From contig CAMCQE010000034.1 of assembly GCA_945876945.1 (NCBI GenBank), forward strand, positions 1-32,823: DNA of 32,823 nt, written 5' to 3'. A program made the position numbers and the translations under genes. Below the pieces are notes generated by a model. The model was not told where the DNA came from. It ran no database searches and saw only the letters and a list, made by a program, of their open reading frames with translations. This DNA comes from Klebsiella pneumoniae. Its GTDB lineage: Bacteria > Pseudomonadota > Gammaproteobacteria > Ga0077536. Shown here in pieces: positions 11,801 through 18,755 of the stretch; the stretch's first letter is position 1; each line of letters starts with the position of its first letter.

Positions 11801-14800
11801 CGCGAGCGGGATTTGAGCCAGCGCCAGCGCCTTGAGATCTGCCGCCGTGAGGGCAATCCCACCGCTGAACACATAGCGCTGAAAGGTGTCCGGCGCGGTG
11901 GTGACGACGGTCGAATCGAGCGCAATCTGCCAGCGTTCTGCAGTGCCGCTCAAACGCAGGCCGGCAGGGCTGGCGCCGTCCGGAAACACCAGCGTGTTGG
12001 CAGTATCCGGATCGGTAATCTCCACCCGCGTGCCGGCGGTGAGTAGATAGCGATCGTTACCAGCGCCGGCCGACACCTGCCCCGATGCGAGCGTGAGCGT
12101 GAGGGCGTCGTCACCGGCGCTGCCCGCCGCGCCGGCGGCGCTTACCTGAGCCGCGACGCCCGCGAATTCAGGTTGCAAGAGATGCGCGCCGTCGAGCACG
12201 CCGTTGAGACCAAAGCGCAGGCACTCGATCGCCCCGTCGCGCCAGTGCGCGATGCGCAGTTCATCCTGCTCGCCCAGGCGCAGGCGCAGGGTGCCCTGTT
12301 CTTCCTGCGGCGTGAGCGCGGCGAGTGAATGCACAAACGGGAGGTGGAGCTCGTCGTCGCCGCCGGACTCCACGATGAGGTCGTGGCCGGACTTCGCACC
12401 AATCACATAGACGTCGTGGCCGGTGCCGCCGAACAGGCGGTCGTCGCCCTCGCCACCATCGAGCACGTCAGCCCCGGACTCGCCGAGCAAGACGTCACTG
12501 TCCGCGCCGCCGTGGAGGGTGTCGGCGCCGGTGCCGCCGAGCAGTTGGTCGGCACCTTCATCGCCCGCCAGCCCATCGTCGCCGTCGCCCCCGCTGACGA
12601 AGTCCGCACCAGCGCCGCCGGAGAGCGTGTCGTTCTCGGCCTCACCATAGAGGCGGTCGTCCCCCGCCTGGCCCTGAAGTTCATCCAGGCCCGCATCGCC
12701 ATACAAGGCGTCGTCGCCGTCACCGCCGGCGAGCCAGTCATCGCCATCACCGCCGTAGAGGAGATCGGCGTCGGCGTCACCGAATAGCCGATCGTGACCG
12801 GCCAATCCCTGCAGTTCGTCGCTGCCATCGCCGCCAACAAGCCAGTCGTTGCCCGGCGCCTCAAAGCCGTCGTCGCCCGTGCCGTCGCCGACCAGAAAGT
12901 CTTTCCCCGACCCACCTTCAAGCACGTCGGCGCCGCCGCTACCGCGCAGATGGTCGGCCCCTTCGCCCCCGACCAGCCGGTCGTTGCCGTCACCGCCTAG
13001 CGCCACATCGTCGCCGTCGCCCCCCTCCAGCAAATCGGCGCCGGCGCTGCCGATGAGATAGTCCGCGCCGTCATCGCCGTAGAGCGCGTCACCCGCCGGA
13101 TCACTCGGCGCGTTGGCTTCCCAGCTATTAATTACCGGAAAGGACAGCAGCTGCACGTTGCGGGGATCGCGCTGGACCTGACCCATCGGGGTCGGCCCGC
13201 GCCGCGCTTCCCAGTCTGGCAACGGGGCATCAAACCAGAGGCCGGCCACCAGCAGATCGTTTCCAGCGCCGCCCCGGAGCAGATCGCTGCCGCCACCACC
13301 ACCGAGTACATCGTCGCCAGCGCCGCCCTCCAGCCAATCGGCACCGTCGTCGCCGGACAAGGCGTCGGCCTCATCACCCCCCATCAGATGGTCGTTGCCG
13401 ACGCCGCCCAGCAGGGCATCGCGCCCGCTCTCGCCGGCCAGCCAGTCGTCGCCTTCGCCCGCTTCGAGGATATCGGCGCCGCTGCCGCCGAAGAGGCTGT
13501 CGTCGCCGCTTAGGCCCGATAGCCAGTCCGCGCCGGCAGCGCCGAGGAGAGAGTCGGCGCCGGCGGTGCCCGTGAGGCGATCGGCCTCCGGCGTGCCCGG
13601 GATAACGCTGAGCGTGAGCGGCAAACTTGGCGTTGCGGGCAGCACAATGCCGAGGTGGCCAGACGCGAAGTCCTTCACCGTCACGCCGCCCACGCGGAGT
13701 TCTCCGGCGACGGTATTCCACAGCAGGGACACCGGCTCGGCGTCAGTGGTTTCAAAGCGTTTGATGCCCTCGCCGCTGGCCAGCGGCCGCCACGCGGCGG
13801 CAGCGACGTCCAGCCAGCGTTCCGGGAGGCGCACGTGCAAACTGCCGGTGTCGTCAATAACGATATCGCCACTGCCCGCCCACAGCGTGTCCATGCCCTC
13901 GCCGCCGGTCAGCACATCGCATTCACCGTCCTCGGGCGCATCCTCAGCGCTGCCCCACAGCGTGTCGTCACCGTCGCCGCCGAAGAGTGTGTCGGCGCCC
14001 GGCCCACCGCTGAGCACATCGTGGTCTGCCCCGCCTTCGAGACGGTCGGCGCCTTCCGCACCGAACAGCTGGTCCGCGCCGCCGGCGCCGTAGAGGCGAT
14101 CGTTTTGCGCCGTGCCGCTCAGCAGGCTTAGGTCATCCGCCATGTCGCTCCCGAACACCACGCGCGGGCGCAGTGCGGTGGGGAGTGTGCGGCCCGGCGC
14201 CGACGACCCACCCACGAAGTCGAGCCCATGCGCGAGATCGGTCCAGTGCAGCGCCGGCGCGCCGCTCGCAACCGAAGACACGTCGTCGAGTCGGCGCCGG
14301 TTCATTTCCCAGAAAAACAGGGTGGCGCGATCCTGCCACTCGAATAAAGAACATCGTCCCGGCTGGAGCTCGCGATCGACTGCCGGATACAGGCCATCGT
14401 TACCGGTCAACAGGAAAGGCACCAGCGAGCGCAGCGCGTAGCGCGCGCCAACGCTGGTTTGCGCGAGCGAGAACAGCGCCGACGGCGCGCGTTCGACCAA
14501 GGACGTGAGGCTTAGCTCAGGATGCTGCTGCAGCGCCTCACGGATTCGCCACAGGCTGTCGAGCTGCACGCTACGCGCGCCAAAAGTGTCGTCCGCATAG
14601 CCGGTCAGTCCTGGCGCGACAATGGGGATCTCGGCGGGGCCTGATAACAGCGCGCCGAGGTCGCGCGTGAGCGTTTCGACCGTCGCTTCGGGTCGCGCGG
14701 AGGCGGCATCAAACAGCGCGTAGCGCTCGGCTACCGACGCAGCGGGCGCGAATTCTTCCAGCAGCGCCAGCAGGCACAGGCTGTCGACGATCGGGTCCAG

Positions 14801-15751
14801 ACTGTGACTATTGAGTTCGGTGCGCACGGGCGTGGCTTGCGGATAGCGCCAGGCGCCGGTCAGAAACGAGGGCACCAGCGAAAGATCAAAGTCGAGCGCC
14901 GAGCTTTCGCTCACCACATTAACCAAGCGCGGCGTCAGGCTTTCAAAATTCGAGGCAGGCCGCACGCCGAGCGAATCGACCAGCGCATCAAACACCGCGT
15001 CCACCATGTTCAACGGCCCCAGCGGCGCGACACCGGCGGCGTTAAACACCGTGGCCTGCGTAAACACCTCGGGAAACAGGCGCAGCCCAATCGCGGCCAG
15101 GTGCCCGCCCAGCGAATGCCCGACGATTTCGAGTTGTTCTCCGGGCGCCAGTACGCCGAGCCCAGTGGCGGTGGTGGTGCTGAACGACACCGCGAAGAGG
15201 TGCGGACGATCAAGCAGCAGCAGTGGCCAGGCCGCCCAATCGGGGGCCAGAAAAAAACGCTGCAGTTCAGGCCGCAACACCACGCACTGCGAGACTTCAG
15301 CCCCGAGCGGGGCCTGCAATCGCCGCACGAAATTGGCAAGACTCACCGCTTGTTCAACGGCGATTCCGAGCGCCGCGATATCCCAATCTGCGCCCAGCAG
15401 ATCCTTGCGGGTTTGCTCTTCGAGGGTAACGCCCGGCAGCAGCGAGGCGATGACATTCCCCAAGCTGGCGTTGAACTCAGTGCCGCGCACGCAGAGGATT
15501 TTGCCGGCTTCGGTCTGGAGGATGTGGGCGGCAAAACCACTGCTGTCGTTGAGCGCGATGCCTGCCTCCGGGATGCTCCAGCGCCGCCCGTCGGCGGCCG
15601 ACAAAAACGCTTCGGCCCAGCGCGGCGACAGTTGCCGCGCGGCCACGGCCTGCGCCCACATTGCCGCCCCGCTGGACGCATTCGCGGGCATCCAGTGGAT
15701 GTAGGCCAGATTGGCCGCTACCGCGCGATCGAATAAATCCTTGAAGTTCAT
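8807..15751 (-). CDS. giant RTX calcium-binding exoprotein with lipase-like and FG-GAP domains
   Basis: About 2314 residues. The ATG at 15751 has a strong GGAGG six bases upstream; an earlier in-frame start would overlap the preceding gene. There is no N-terminal signal peptide. Residues 1-330 look like a lipase-type alpha/beta hydrolase, with nucleophile Ser213 in GHSLGG and a plausible His316 in NSHSLDPIVDSL. Then follow RTX nonapeptide blocks (about 545-625, 727-837, 889-1117), cadherin-like/putative Ig domains (about 1314-1417 and 2023-2120), five FG-GAP type calcium loops such as DVNGDGYADLL (about 1450-1743), and more RTX units (about 1905-1945 and 2123-2197). By eye there are about 55 nonapeptides. 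The C-terminus should carry an uncleaved type I secretion signal, but no ABC/MFP/TolC genes lie in the window. Likely a secreted, calcium-folded enzyme or adhesin; the substrate is unknown. Confidence 0.9.
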   Translation of the reverse strand: MNFKDLFDRAVAANLAYIHWMPANASSGAAMWAQAVAARQLSPRWAEAFLSAADGRRWSIPEAGIALNDSSGFAAHILQTEAGKILCVRGTEFNASLGNVIASLLPGVTLEEQTRKDLLGADWDIAALGIAVEQAVSLANFVRRLQAPLGAEVSQCVVLRPELQRFFLAPDWAAWPLLLLDRPHLFAVSFSTTTATGLGVLAPGEQLEIVGHSLGGHLAAIGLRLFPEVFTQATVFNAAGVAPLGPLNMVDAVFDALVDSLGVRPASNFESLTPRLVNVVSESSALDFDLSLVPSFLTGAWRYPQATPVRTELNSHSLDPIVDSLCLLALLEEFAPAASVAERYALFDAASARPEATVETLTRDLGALLSGPAEIPIVAPGLTGYADDTFGARSVQLDSLWRIREALQQHPELSLTSLVERAPSALFSLAQTSVGARYALRSLVPFLLTGNDGLYPAVDRELQPGRCSLFEWQDRATLFFWEMNRRRLDDVSSVASGAPALHWTDLAHGLDFVGGSSAPGRTLPTALRPRVVFGSDMADDLSLLSGTAQNDRLYGAGGADQLFGAEGADRLEGGADHDVLSGGPGADTLFGGDGDDTLWGSAEDAPEDGECDVLTGGEGMDTLWAGSGDIVIDDTGSLHVRLPERWLDVAAAAWRPLASGEGIKRFETTDAEPVSLLWNTVAGELRVGGVTVKDFASGHLGIVLPATPSLPLTLSVIPGTPEADRLTGTAGADSLLGAAGADWLSGLSGDDSLFGGSGADILEAGEGDDWLAGESGRDALLGGVGNDHLMGGDEADALSGDDGADWLEGGAGDDVLGGGGGSDLLRGGAGNDLLVAGLWFDAPLPDWEARRGPTPMGQVQRDPRNVQLLSFPVINSWEANAPSDPAGDALYGDDGADYLIGSAGADLLEGGDGDDVALGGDGNDRLVGGEGADHLRGSGGADVLEGGSGKDFLVGDGTGDDGFEAPGNDWLVGGDGSDELQGLAGHDRLFGDADADLLYGGDGDDWLAGGDGDDALYGDAGLDELQGQAGDDRLYGEAENDTLSGGAGADFVSGGDGDDGLAGDEGADQLLGGTGADTLHGGADSDVLLGESGADVLDGGEGDDRLFGGTGHDVYVIGAKSGHDLIVESGGDDELHLPFVHSLAALTPQEEQGTLRLRLGEQDELRIAHWRDGAIECLRFGLNGVLDGAHLLQPEFAGVAAQVSAAGAAGSAGDDALTLTLASGQVSAGAGNDRYLLTAGTRVEITDPDTANTLVFPDGASPAGLRLSGTAERWQIALDSTVVTTAPDTFQRYVFSGGIALTAADLKALALAQIPLAPAVVEQIPNRGLLAGARFQFDLPVNAFVDPNPHSFLQYGASLANGDPLPSWLQFSAYSGAFSGLAPADLQLSLNVLVSAEDPTGLRGAQTFGLDVMPPFKQGASAVLSCYALNAQSGSWLQVPGMPFGAAPPPRVTALGDLNVDGQDDLLIDDRIVWGNRRGLGETLALNALPVGASTRLLASPDGPDFDLAPAFADLNGDGRQDLLLSGADGEAHVLIAQAGVWPAALAVNALPTVGSAISDLIAPFDASMPRWDFNGDGWADAPLESVNDRGLTELAINLGGPRPARLTLDGAPYGFTAGTPLSDALARSAWGELRALGDVNGDGLGDLGVGSAPYLFEHGNAYGAVIFGRRDGLLPHLTELNGSNGFLLAFPAPGSGYAQRHVISAAGDVNGDGYADLLGSDDATGASFLVYGRSAFGGALEIGTAADDFIAVAQSCTVQGGSGDDHIKVSGDGQFAVYPGSGHNTVEIAPAAGGRINLVSESGGDLYQLQNSADATIYISNNGDLGGRLALPPGVSASSVRLGQGSVLIDTGTGLNIHLEDVDFNDVLGGPRTLDLITFADGTVWRYEDLIARGFDLEGSAQADTLRGSNVVDRIVAGAGNDVLEGLAGEDVLDGGAGDDTYTFNPGSGVDSLRDASGRDVLRYPALSGAEALSFSHEGRDLLISQASGEALRILDWNAELSARIELLICADQAPLDLPALVNRAPVTVQTSVTVSAMAGDRLDLQLPRDAIRDPDALDTLQWQLSAESGQWPAGLGFDPQTLRLSGTPSAPGSYPLLLSATDDFGATATLACALSIQSRPVPQGSDRDDELQGSAGPDVLYGLAGHDRLWGLAGNDRLFGGAGSDALFGAAGNDLLDGGPGADRLAGGAGNDRYVFARGSGSDHIVNDDIAGNDEIVFMHCRPRDLSFHRQGTALEITRRGSGDRVQLPQWFDSPAARVDHIRLDDGHDLRAADVAVLVQAMARFEPASGAARPLSTAQALALEPVLAAVWH
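9157..9377 (-). repeat. RTX nonapeptide array, C-terminal block
   Basis: About eight GGxGxDxLx units in tandem, including GLAGHDRLW, GGAGSDALF and GGPGADRLA, close to the C-terminus. They are followed by a haemolysin-type calcium-binding related segment (GSGSDHIVNDDIAGNDEIVF) and the presumed secretion signal. Confidence 0.9.
12399..13083 (-). repeat. RTX nonapeptide array, main block
   Basis: About 25 tandem nine-residue units such as GGDGDDWLA, GESGADVLD and GGEGDDRLF, encoded by degenerate 27-base DNA repeats. Each pair of units binds calcium and folds as a parallel beta-roll after export. One irregular insertion (GDGTGDDGF-EAP) interrupts the register. Confidence 0.92.
13240..13571 (-). 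repeat. RTX nonapeptide array, second block
   Basis: About twelve tandem units from GTAGADSLL to GGAGNDLLV. An approximately 50-residue non-repeat stretch (containing PINSWEANAPSDPAGD) separates this block from the main array. Confidence 0.9.
13873..14117 (-). repeat. RTX nonapeptide array, first block
   Basis: About seven units, from GTAQNDRLY to GGEGMDTLW, directly after the lipase-like domain. A short acidic insertion (SAEDAPEDGECDVLT) breaks the series. Confidence 0.88.
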
Positions 15752-15785
15752 CACGGCCTCCTTGCCGTTGTGGCTTAGCGCAAAA

Positions 15786-16517
15786 TCAGCGCGCAAGATG
15801 ATTGGGCAGGGCCGGCGGCGGATGCCCCGGGGCGCGCAGGGTCGCGGCGATCAAGGGGTCTTCGATGAACGGAAAATCACTCATCCTGCCGATTTGCCGC
15901 CCTACGCACAGCGGCGGTAGACCACCGCCCAGTTTTTTGGAAAACCAGCGGTCAACTTTGCCCGGATACAGCTCGTAGGTGTTCAATTCCCCCAACAGTT
16001 CTTTGGTTTCACGGTGACGCATGCGCAGGCTGATTTTGGTGAATGGCCCCGCCAGCCGTTCGGTTTTTTTCACCATTTCATAGGTGGACATCAGCGGATC
16101 AACCCGCGTTAACACCTCCTTGCCATTCACCATTTCGCTCCGCGTCTGGCCTGAATACACGTGCTCGATATAGCGAAATCCGGCGGGCGCCCAGGGCTTG
16201 AGGTCGACCTCCGCCAGAAAGCCCTCAACCTCGGCGGTACCGTAAACCTTGAGCCCGCCCTCCTGTTCGCACAGGCGCTTCGCCACCATCGCATTGCTCA
16301 GCACATCGCCATAGCTGAAGGCGTAAGCGGTGAACCACGCGACCAGCAGAATCGCGATCCGCTGCCACCACGGCCTGACCAGCCGCCGCACCACCAGCAG
16401 GTACAGCGCCGGCATGCCCAGCACCATCACAGCCGTCATCACCAGCGATGGACCGCCGTAGGTCACGGCGTAGTCGGCGAAAGACCAAAAGCCCTCAGTC
16501 GCAGTACGAATCGCCAT
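15786..16517 (-). CDS. membrane protein of unknown function, co-transcribed with the RTX gene
   Basis: The 243-residue protein begins at an ATG with GGAGGA just upstream. Two hydrophobic helices are visible at about residues 23-43 and 54-70, separated by a basic stretch (VRRLVRPWWQR) likely to be cytoplasmic. The remaining 170 residues form a polar domain, probably outside the cytoplasmic membrane. This domain has LCEQEGGLKVYGT (about 82-94), a pattern also seen in small uncharacterised membrane and lipoproteins, and Cys83 and Cys204 that could pair. I do not recognise a named family. It lies 13 bases after the transposase-like gene and 34 bases before the RTX gene, so one transcript is likely. 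A role in RTX export, anchoring or immunity is possible but unproven. Confidence 0.8.
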   Translation of the reverse strand: MAIRTATEGFWSFADYAVTYGGPSLVMTAVMVLGMPALYLLVVRRLVRPWWQRIAILLVAWFTAYAFSYGDVLSNAMVAKRLCEQEGGLKVYGTAEVEGFLAEVDLKPWAPAGFRYIEHVYSGQTRSEMVNGKEVLTRVDPLMSTYEMVKKTERLAGPFTKISLRMRHRETKELLGELNTYELYPGKVDRWFSKKLGGGLPPLCVGRQIGRMSDFPFIEDPLIAATLRAPGHPPPALPNHLAR

Positions 16518-16530
16518 CCGTTCCTCCGGA

Positions 16531-17388
16531 TTAGTTAGGGATTGATGTAGAAACCTGGCGCCGCTGGCGTGAGACACCGACGGCCCGCGAGACGGTCGCC
16601 GCGTGCACGCCAAACTGGTCGGCGATTTCGCGCTGGGTGTAGCCGCCGGAGGCGTAGGCCGCGAGCATCGCCTCGCGCCGGCCCGCCGGGTCGGCGGCCG
16701 CGAAGTTCATGACGGATGGCGGTCTCGCGGTAACGGCGGCGGCCTGCCCACGCGTGCGGCGCGCACTTGCCCGCAAACGCCTGAGAAAATCCAGACTCCC
16801 CAGACAGCGACGCGGCGGCAGGGGCAGTTCGCCACGGGTCTGTGTGTGCTCCGCCAGCGCCGCGTGAATGAGCGCTCTCGCTTCCGCCGGGCGGTCGTGC
16901 AGGAGTTCAAGCAGAGAGGACACCGCCAAACACTCGGCGGCCGGCCGCAGGGCCATGGTTTCGGGGAAACTGGACCAGTGCCAATCGGCCGCATCGCTCG
17001 CCACCCCGGCCCGCCACGGTGCGAGCCACACGCGCTGTAGCGCGTCCATCAGCCCGACGGCAGGTTCCACGGCAATCGCCTCGTAGCGCCCCTTGAACAA
17101 GGGCCCGCGCCGCCGGTGGCGCTGATGATGGGCAAGCGTGTAGGCGCTGTTCAGATAGCGCATGCCGGTGGCGAGATTGCGCTCGCCAATCCGCAACAGC
17201 AGGTGATAGCTGCCCGGGCTCAGGCACCAGGCCAGCAGCTGCCAGTCGTAACGGCAAACGCTGCGTTCAAGCAATTCGATAAACACCCGGTAGTCGGTGG
17301 CATTACCGAACAGGGCATCGAGCGCAAGGCTGCGCGCAGAGACGAGATAGGTGGTATCCGCCACCTCAACGCGTAAGGGTCTGGCCAT
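16531..17388 (-). CDS. RAYT-like Y1 transposase homologue lacking catalytic residues, with C-terminal HTH
   Basis: The 285-residue protein begins MARPLRVEVADTTYLVSARS, and it has GNLATGMRYLNSAYT-like and GPLFKGRYEAIAVE segments typical of REP-associated tyrosine transposases (IS200-like Y1 fold). The HUH motif, normally NHYH, reads GSYH (Ser60, Tyr61, His62), so the first metal-binding His is lost. The catalytic Tyr of the RYxxLNPVRAG motif is also gone (QRVWLAPWRAG, Arg119 by ungapped alignment), and no Tyr occurs between residue 102 and about 248. The C-terminal helix-turn-helix, GGYTQREIADQFGVHAATVS, is intact. The ATG has a very strong SD (AAGGAGG). The protein is probably a DNA-binding relic or a domesticated regulator, not an active transposase. 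It is the first gene of the set leading to the RTX gene. Confidence 0.85.
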   Translation of the reverse strand: MARPLRVEVADTTYLVSARSLALDALFGNATDYRVFIELLERSVCRYDWQLLAWCLSPGSYHLLLRIGERNLATGMRYLNSAYTLAHHQRHRRRGPLFKGRYEAIAVEPAVGLMDALQRVWLAPWRAGVASDAADWHWSSFPETMALRPAAECLAVSSLLELLHDRPAEARALIHAALAEHTQTRGELPLPPRRCLGSLDFLRRLRASARRTRGQAAAVTARPPSVMNFAAADPAGRREAMLAAYASGGYTQREIADQFGVHAATVSRAVGVSRQRRQVSTSIPN

Positions 17389-17427
17389 GTTTCCTCCTTG
17401 AAACCTGGGGTGATGACGTGCCCCTGT

Positions 17428-17456
17428 ATTTCAGGCAGAGCGCCCACGCCGATCAA
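17428..17456 (-). promoter_or_regulatory. candidate promoter for the transposase-like/membrane/RTX operon
   Basis: On the minus strand TTGATC (17456-17451) is followed after 17 bases by TGAAAT (17433-17428), four of six matches each to the sigma70 boxes. It lies about 40 bases upstream of the ATG at 17388. This is a by-eye match only. Confidence 0.35.
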
Positions 17457-17511
17457 GCCGGTGGCGCGCGCTCGGGAAAATCTCCCAACCCAATTCGGCG
17501 ACATGGCGCGA

Positions 17512-17542
17512 GCCCGCCTGCGTGGCGGGCGCCAGAATTTTT
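17512..17542 (+). other. GC-rich hairpin with T-run upstream of the FmdB-like gene
   Basis: GCCCGCC (17512-17518) and GGCGGGC (17524-17530) form a perfect 7-bp stem with a 5-base loop; five T follow at 17538-17542. No plus-strand gene ends here, so a normal terminator role is unclear. It could be a REP-like element near the RAYT homologue or a regulatory hairpin. Confidence 0.35.
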
Positions 17543-17547
17543 GCGGC

Positions 17548-17553
17548 TATACT
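17548..17553 (+). promoter_or_regulatory. -10-like box for the FmdB-like gene
   Basis: TATACT stands out in very GC-rich DNA 41 bases before the GTG start at 17595. No convincing -35 box is seen at the right distance. Confidence 0.3.
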
Positions 17554-17594
17554 TCGGCCGCAGTTTGATACCTTGCTTGCAGGAGAAACCTACC

Positions 17595-17846
17595 GTGCCC
17601 ACTTACCAATACCACTGCGCCGCCAACGGCCGCTCGCTTGAAGTGAAACACCGCATGAGCGAAACCCTGAGCACCTGGGGTGAGCTCTGCACTGCCGCCG
17701 GCCTCGCCAGCGACGGCACCCCGGCCGATAGCCCGATTGCCAAAGTGCTCGCGCCCACCTTTGTCGCCGGTGGCGGCAAGAGCGAGGTGAGCCCACCCGC
17801 CAGCGGTGGTGGTGGCCACTGCCACAGCGGCATGTGCCGCCACTAA
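17595..17846 (+). CDS. FmdB-type small protein with degraded zinc ribbon
   Basis: I start the gene at the GTG at 17595 because AGGAGA lies eight bases upstream and the protein then begins PTYQYHC, as FmdB-family proteins do. It has 83 residues. Ordinary FmdB zinc ribbons carry two CxxC knuckles; here each keeps only its first Cys (Cys8 in HCAANG and Cys32 in GELCTAAG). A Gly-rich tail, GGGGHCHSGMCRH, supplies other Cys and His ligands (Cys76, Cys81, His75, 77, 83). Metal binding may therefore occur at the C-terminus. The function is unknown; the family is sometimes called putative regulatory protein. The gene is followed by a strong stem-loop, so it is probably transcribed alone. Confidence 0.8.
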   Translation: MPTYQYHCAANGRSLEVKHRMSETLSTWGELCTAAGLASDGTPADSPIAKVLAPTFVAGGGKSEVSPPASGGGGHCHSGMCRH

Positions 17847-17859
17847 ACCCCGCCCTCCC

Positions 17860-17886
17860 GCGCCCGGCGTCGTCGACGTCGGGCGC
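17860..17886 (+). terminator. strong stem-loop after the FmdB-like gene
   Basis: The 27 bases form a 12-bp stem (one G-T wobble) with a 3-base loop; the outer arms are GCGCCCG and CGGGCGC. It begins 13 bases after the stop. The following bases CTCT are only weakly T-rich, so intrinsic termination is plausible but not certain. Confidence 0.5.
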
Positions 17887-17931
17887 CTCTCACAGCCAGT
17901 TCCCAAACCCCACGATCGGGAGTCCATAGTC

Positions 17932-18747
17932 ATGAGCAATCACCGTCCTGTGTGTCTGATTACCGGCGGCGCGAGCGGCATTGGCGCGGCCTGCGCACAA
18001 CTGTTTGTGCAAGCCGGGTATCACGTGACCATCGCCGACATCCAGCAGGAAAAAGGCGAGGCGCTGGCTGCCGAACTGGGGCCGGATGCGGACTATGCCT
18101 CGCTCAACGTGCGCGAAGAAGCAGATTTCGAGCGGGTGATTGGCCAACTGCTCGCCACCCACGGGCGGCTCGACTGCTTGGTCAACAACGCCGCGATCGT
18201 GGGCACCTTGGGGCCCATTAGCGAAATCCCGCTGGAAGAATTCGAATACACGCAATCCATCATCTTGCGGAGCGTGTTTCTGGGGCTGAAACACGCGGCC
18301 CGCGCGATGGGCCCTCAGGGCCGTGGCAGCATCGTCAATATCGCGAGCGTGGCGGGCCTGACCGCCGGCTATGGGCCGCATCTCTACAACACCTGCAAGG
18401 CGGGCGTGGTGCAAATCACCAAGTCGGTGGCGCTGGAACTCATCGAGCAGGGCATTCGCGTGAACGCGGTGTGTCCGGGCAACGTCGAGACCCCCATTCA
18501 CACGGGAGTGACCGATGAGCGCTGGTTGCGGCGGATGGAGAAGATCAGGATTGAGCGAGCCGACGACCAGCCACAGGGACGCATGGCCGTGCCGTCTGAA
18601 ATTGCCGAAGCCGTGCTATGGCTGGCGAGCGAGCGGGCGTCTTATGTCACCGGGCACGCGATGGTGGTGGACGGCGGCCTCATGGCCGGCATGAGTTGGC
18701 GTGATCAACCGGCCTATCTCCGCGAGTTCCACCCGGCCAAGCGCTAG
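17932..18747 (+). CDS. short-chain dehydrogenase/reductase (SDR)
   Basis: The 271-residue protein is a classical SDR. It has the cofactor motif TGGASGIG (about 11-18), NNAAIVG in the core, the catalytic Ser in NIASVAG and YNTCK as the YxxxK active site, then NAVCPGNVETPI, where PG closes the cofactor pocket. AD in the sequence TIADI at the end of the second strand suggests preference for NAD(H) over NADP(H). The substrate, an alcohol or ketone, cannot be told. The ATG at 17932 has GGGAG nine bases upstream; the frame is open further upstream but crosses the stem-loop after the FmdB-like gene. It converges with the histidine kinase gene, with stops six bases apart. Confidence 0.9.
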   Translation: MSNHRPVCLITGGASGIGAACAQLFVQAGYHVTIADIQQEKGEALAAELGPDADYASLNVREEADFERVIGQLLATHGRLDCLVNNAAIVGTLGPISEIPLEEFEYTQSIILRSVFLGLKHAARAMGPQGRGSIVNIASVAGLTAGYGPHLYNTCKAGVVQITKSVALELIEQGIRVNAVCPGNVETPIHTGVTDERWLRRMEKIRIERADDQPQGRMAVPSEIAEAVLWLASERASYVTGHAMVVDGGLMAGMSWRDQPAYLREFHPAKR

Positions 18748-18755
18748 ACGCGCTT
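18739..18755. terminator. small stem-loop spanning two convergent stops
   Basis: AAGCGC (18739-18744) and GCGCTT (18750-18755) form a perfect 6-bp stem around TAGAC, which contains the SDR stop codon. Neither side has a T-run, so a bidirectional terminator is only a possibility. Confidence 0.3.

Noticed and set aside
12329-12787. Plus-strand frames over the RTX arrays, with repetitive Val/Ala/Pro proteins
   Set aside because: They arise from the complement of the 27-base RTX DNA repeats; no start signal or family match.
12399-13083. Possible tandem DNA repeat or CRISPR-like array
   Set aside because: The 27-base periodicity is fully explained by RTX nonapeptides in an open frame; there are no unique spacers.
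14804-15736. Plus-strand frame of 310 codons opposite the lipase-like domain
   Set aside because: The minus strand encodes a clear GHSLGG hydrolase with strong SD; the opposite translation has no recognisable motif.
16531-17388. Complete active insertion sequence
   Set aside because: No inverted or direct flanking repeats were found, and the catalytic His and Tyr are missing.
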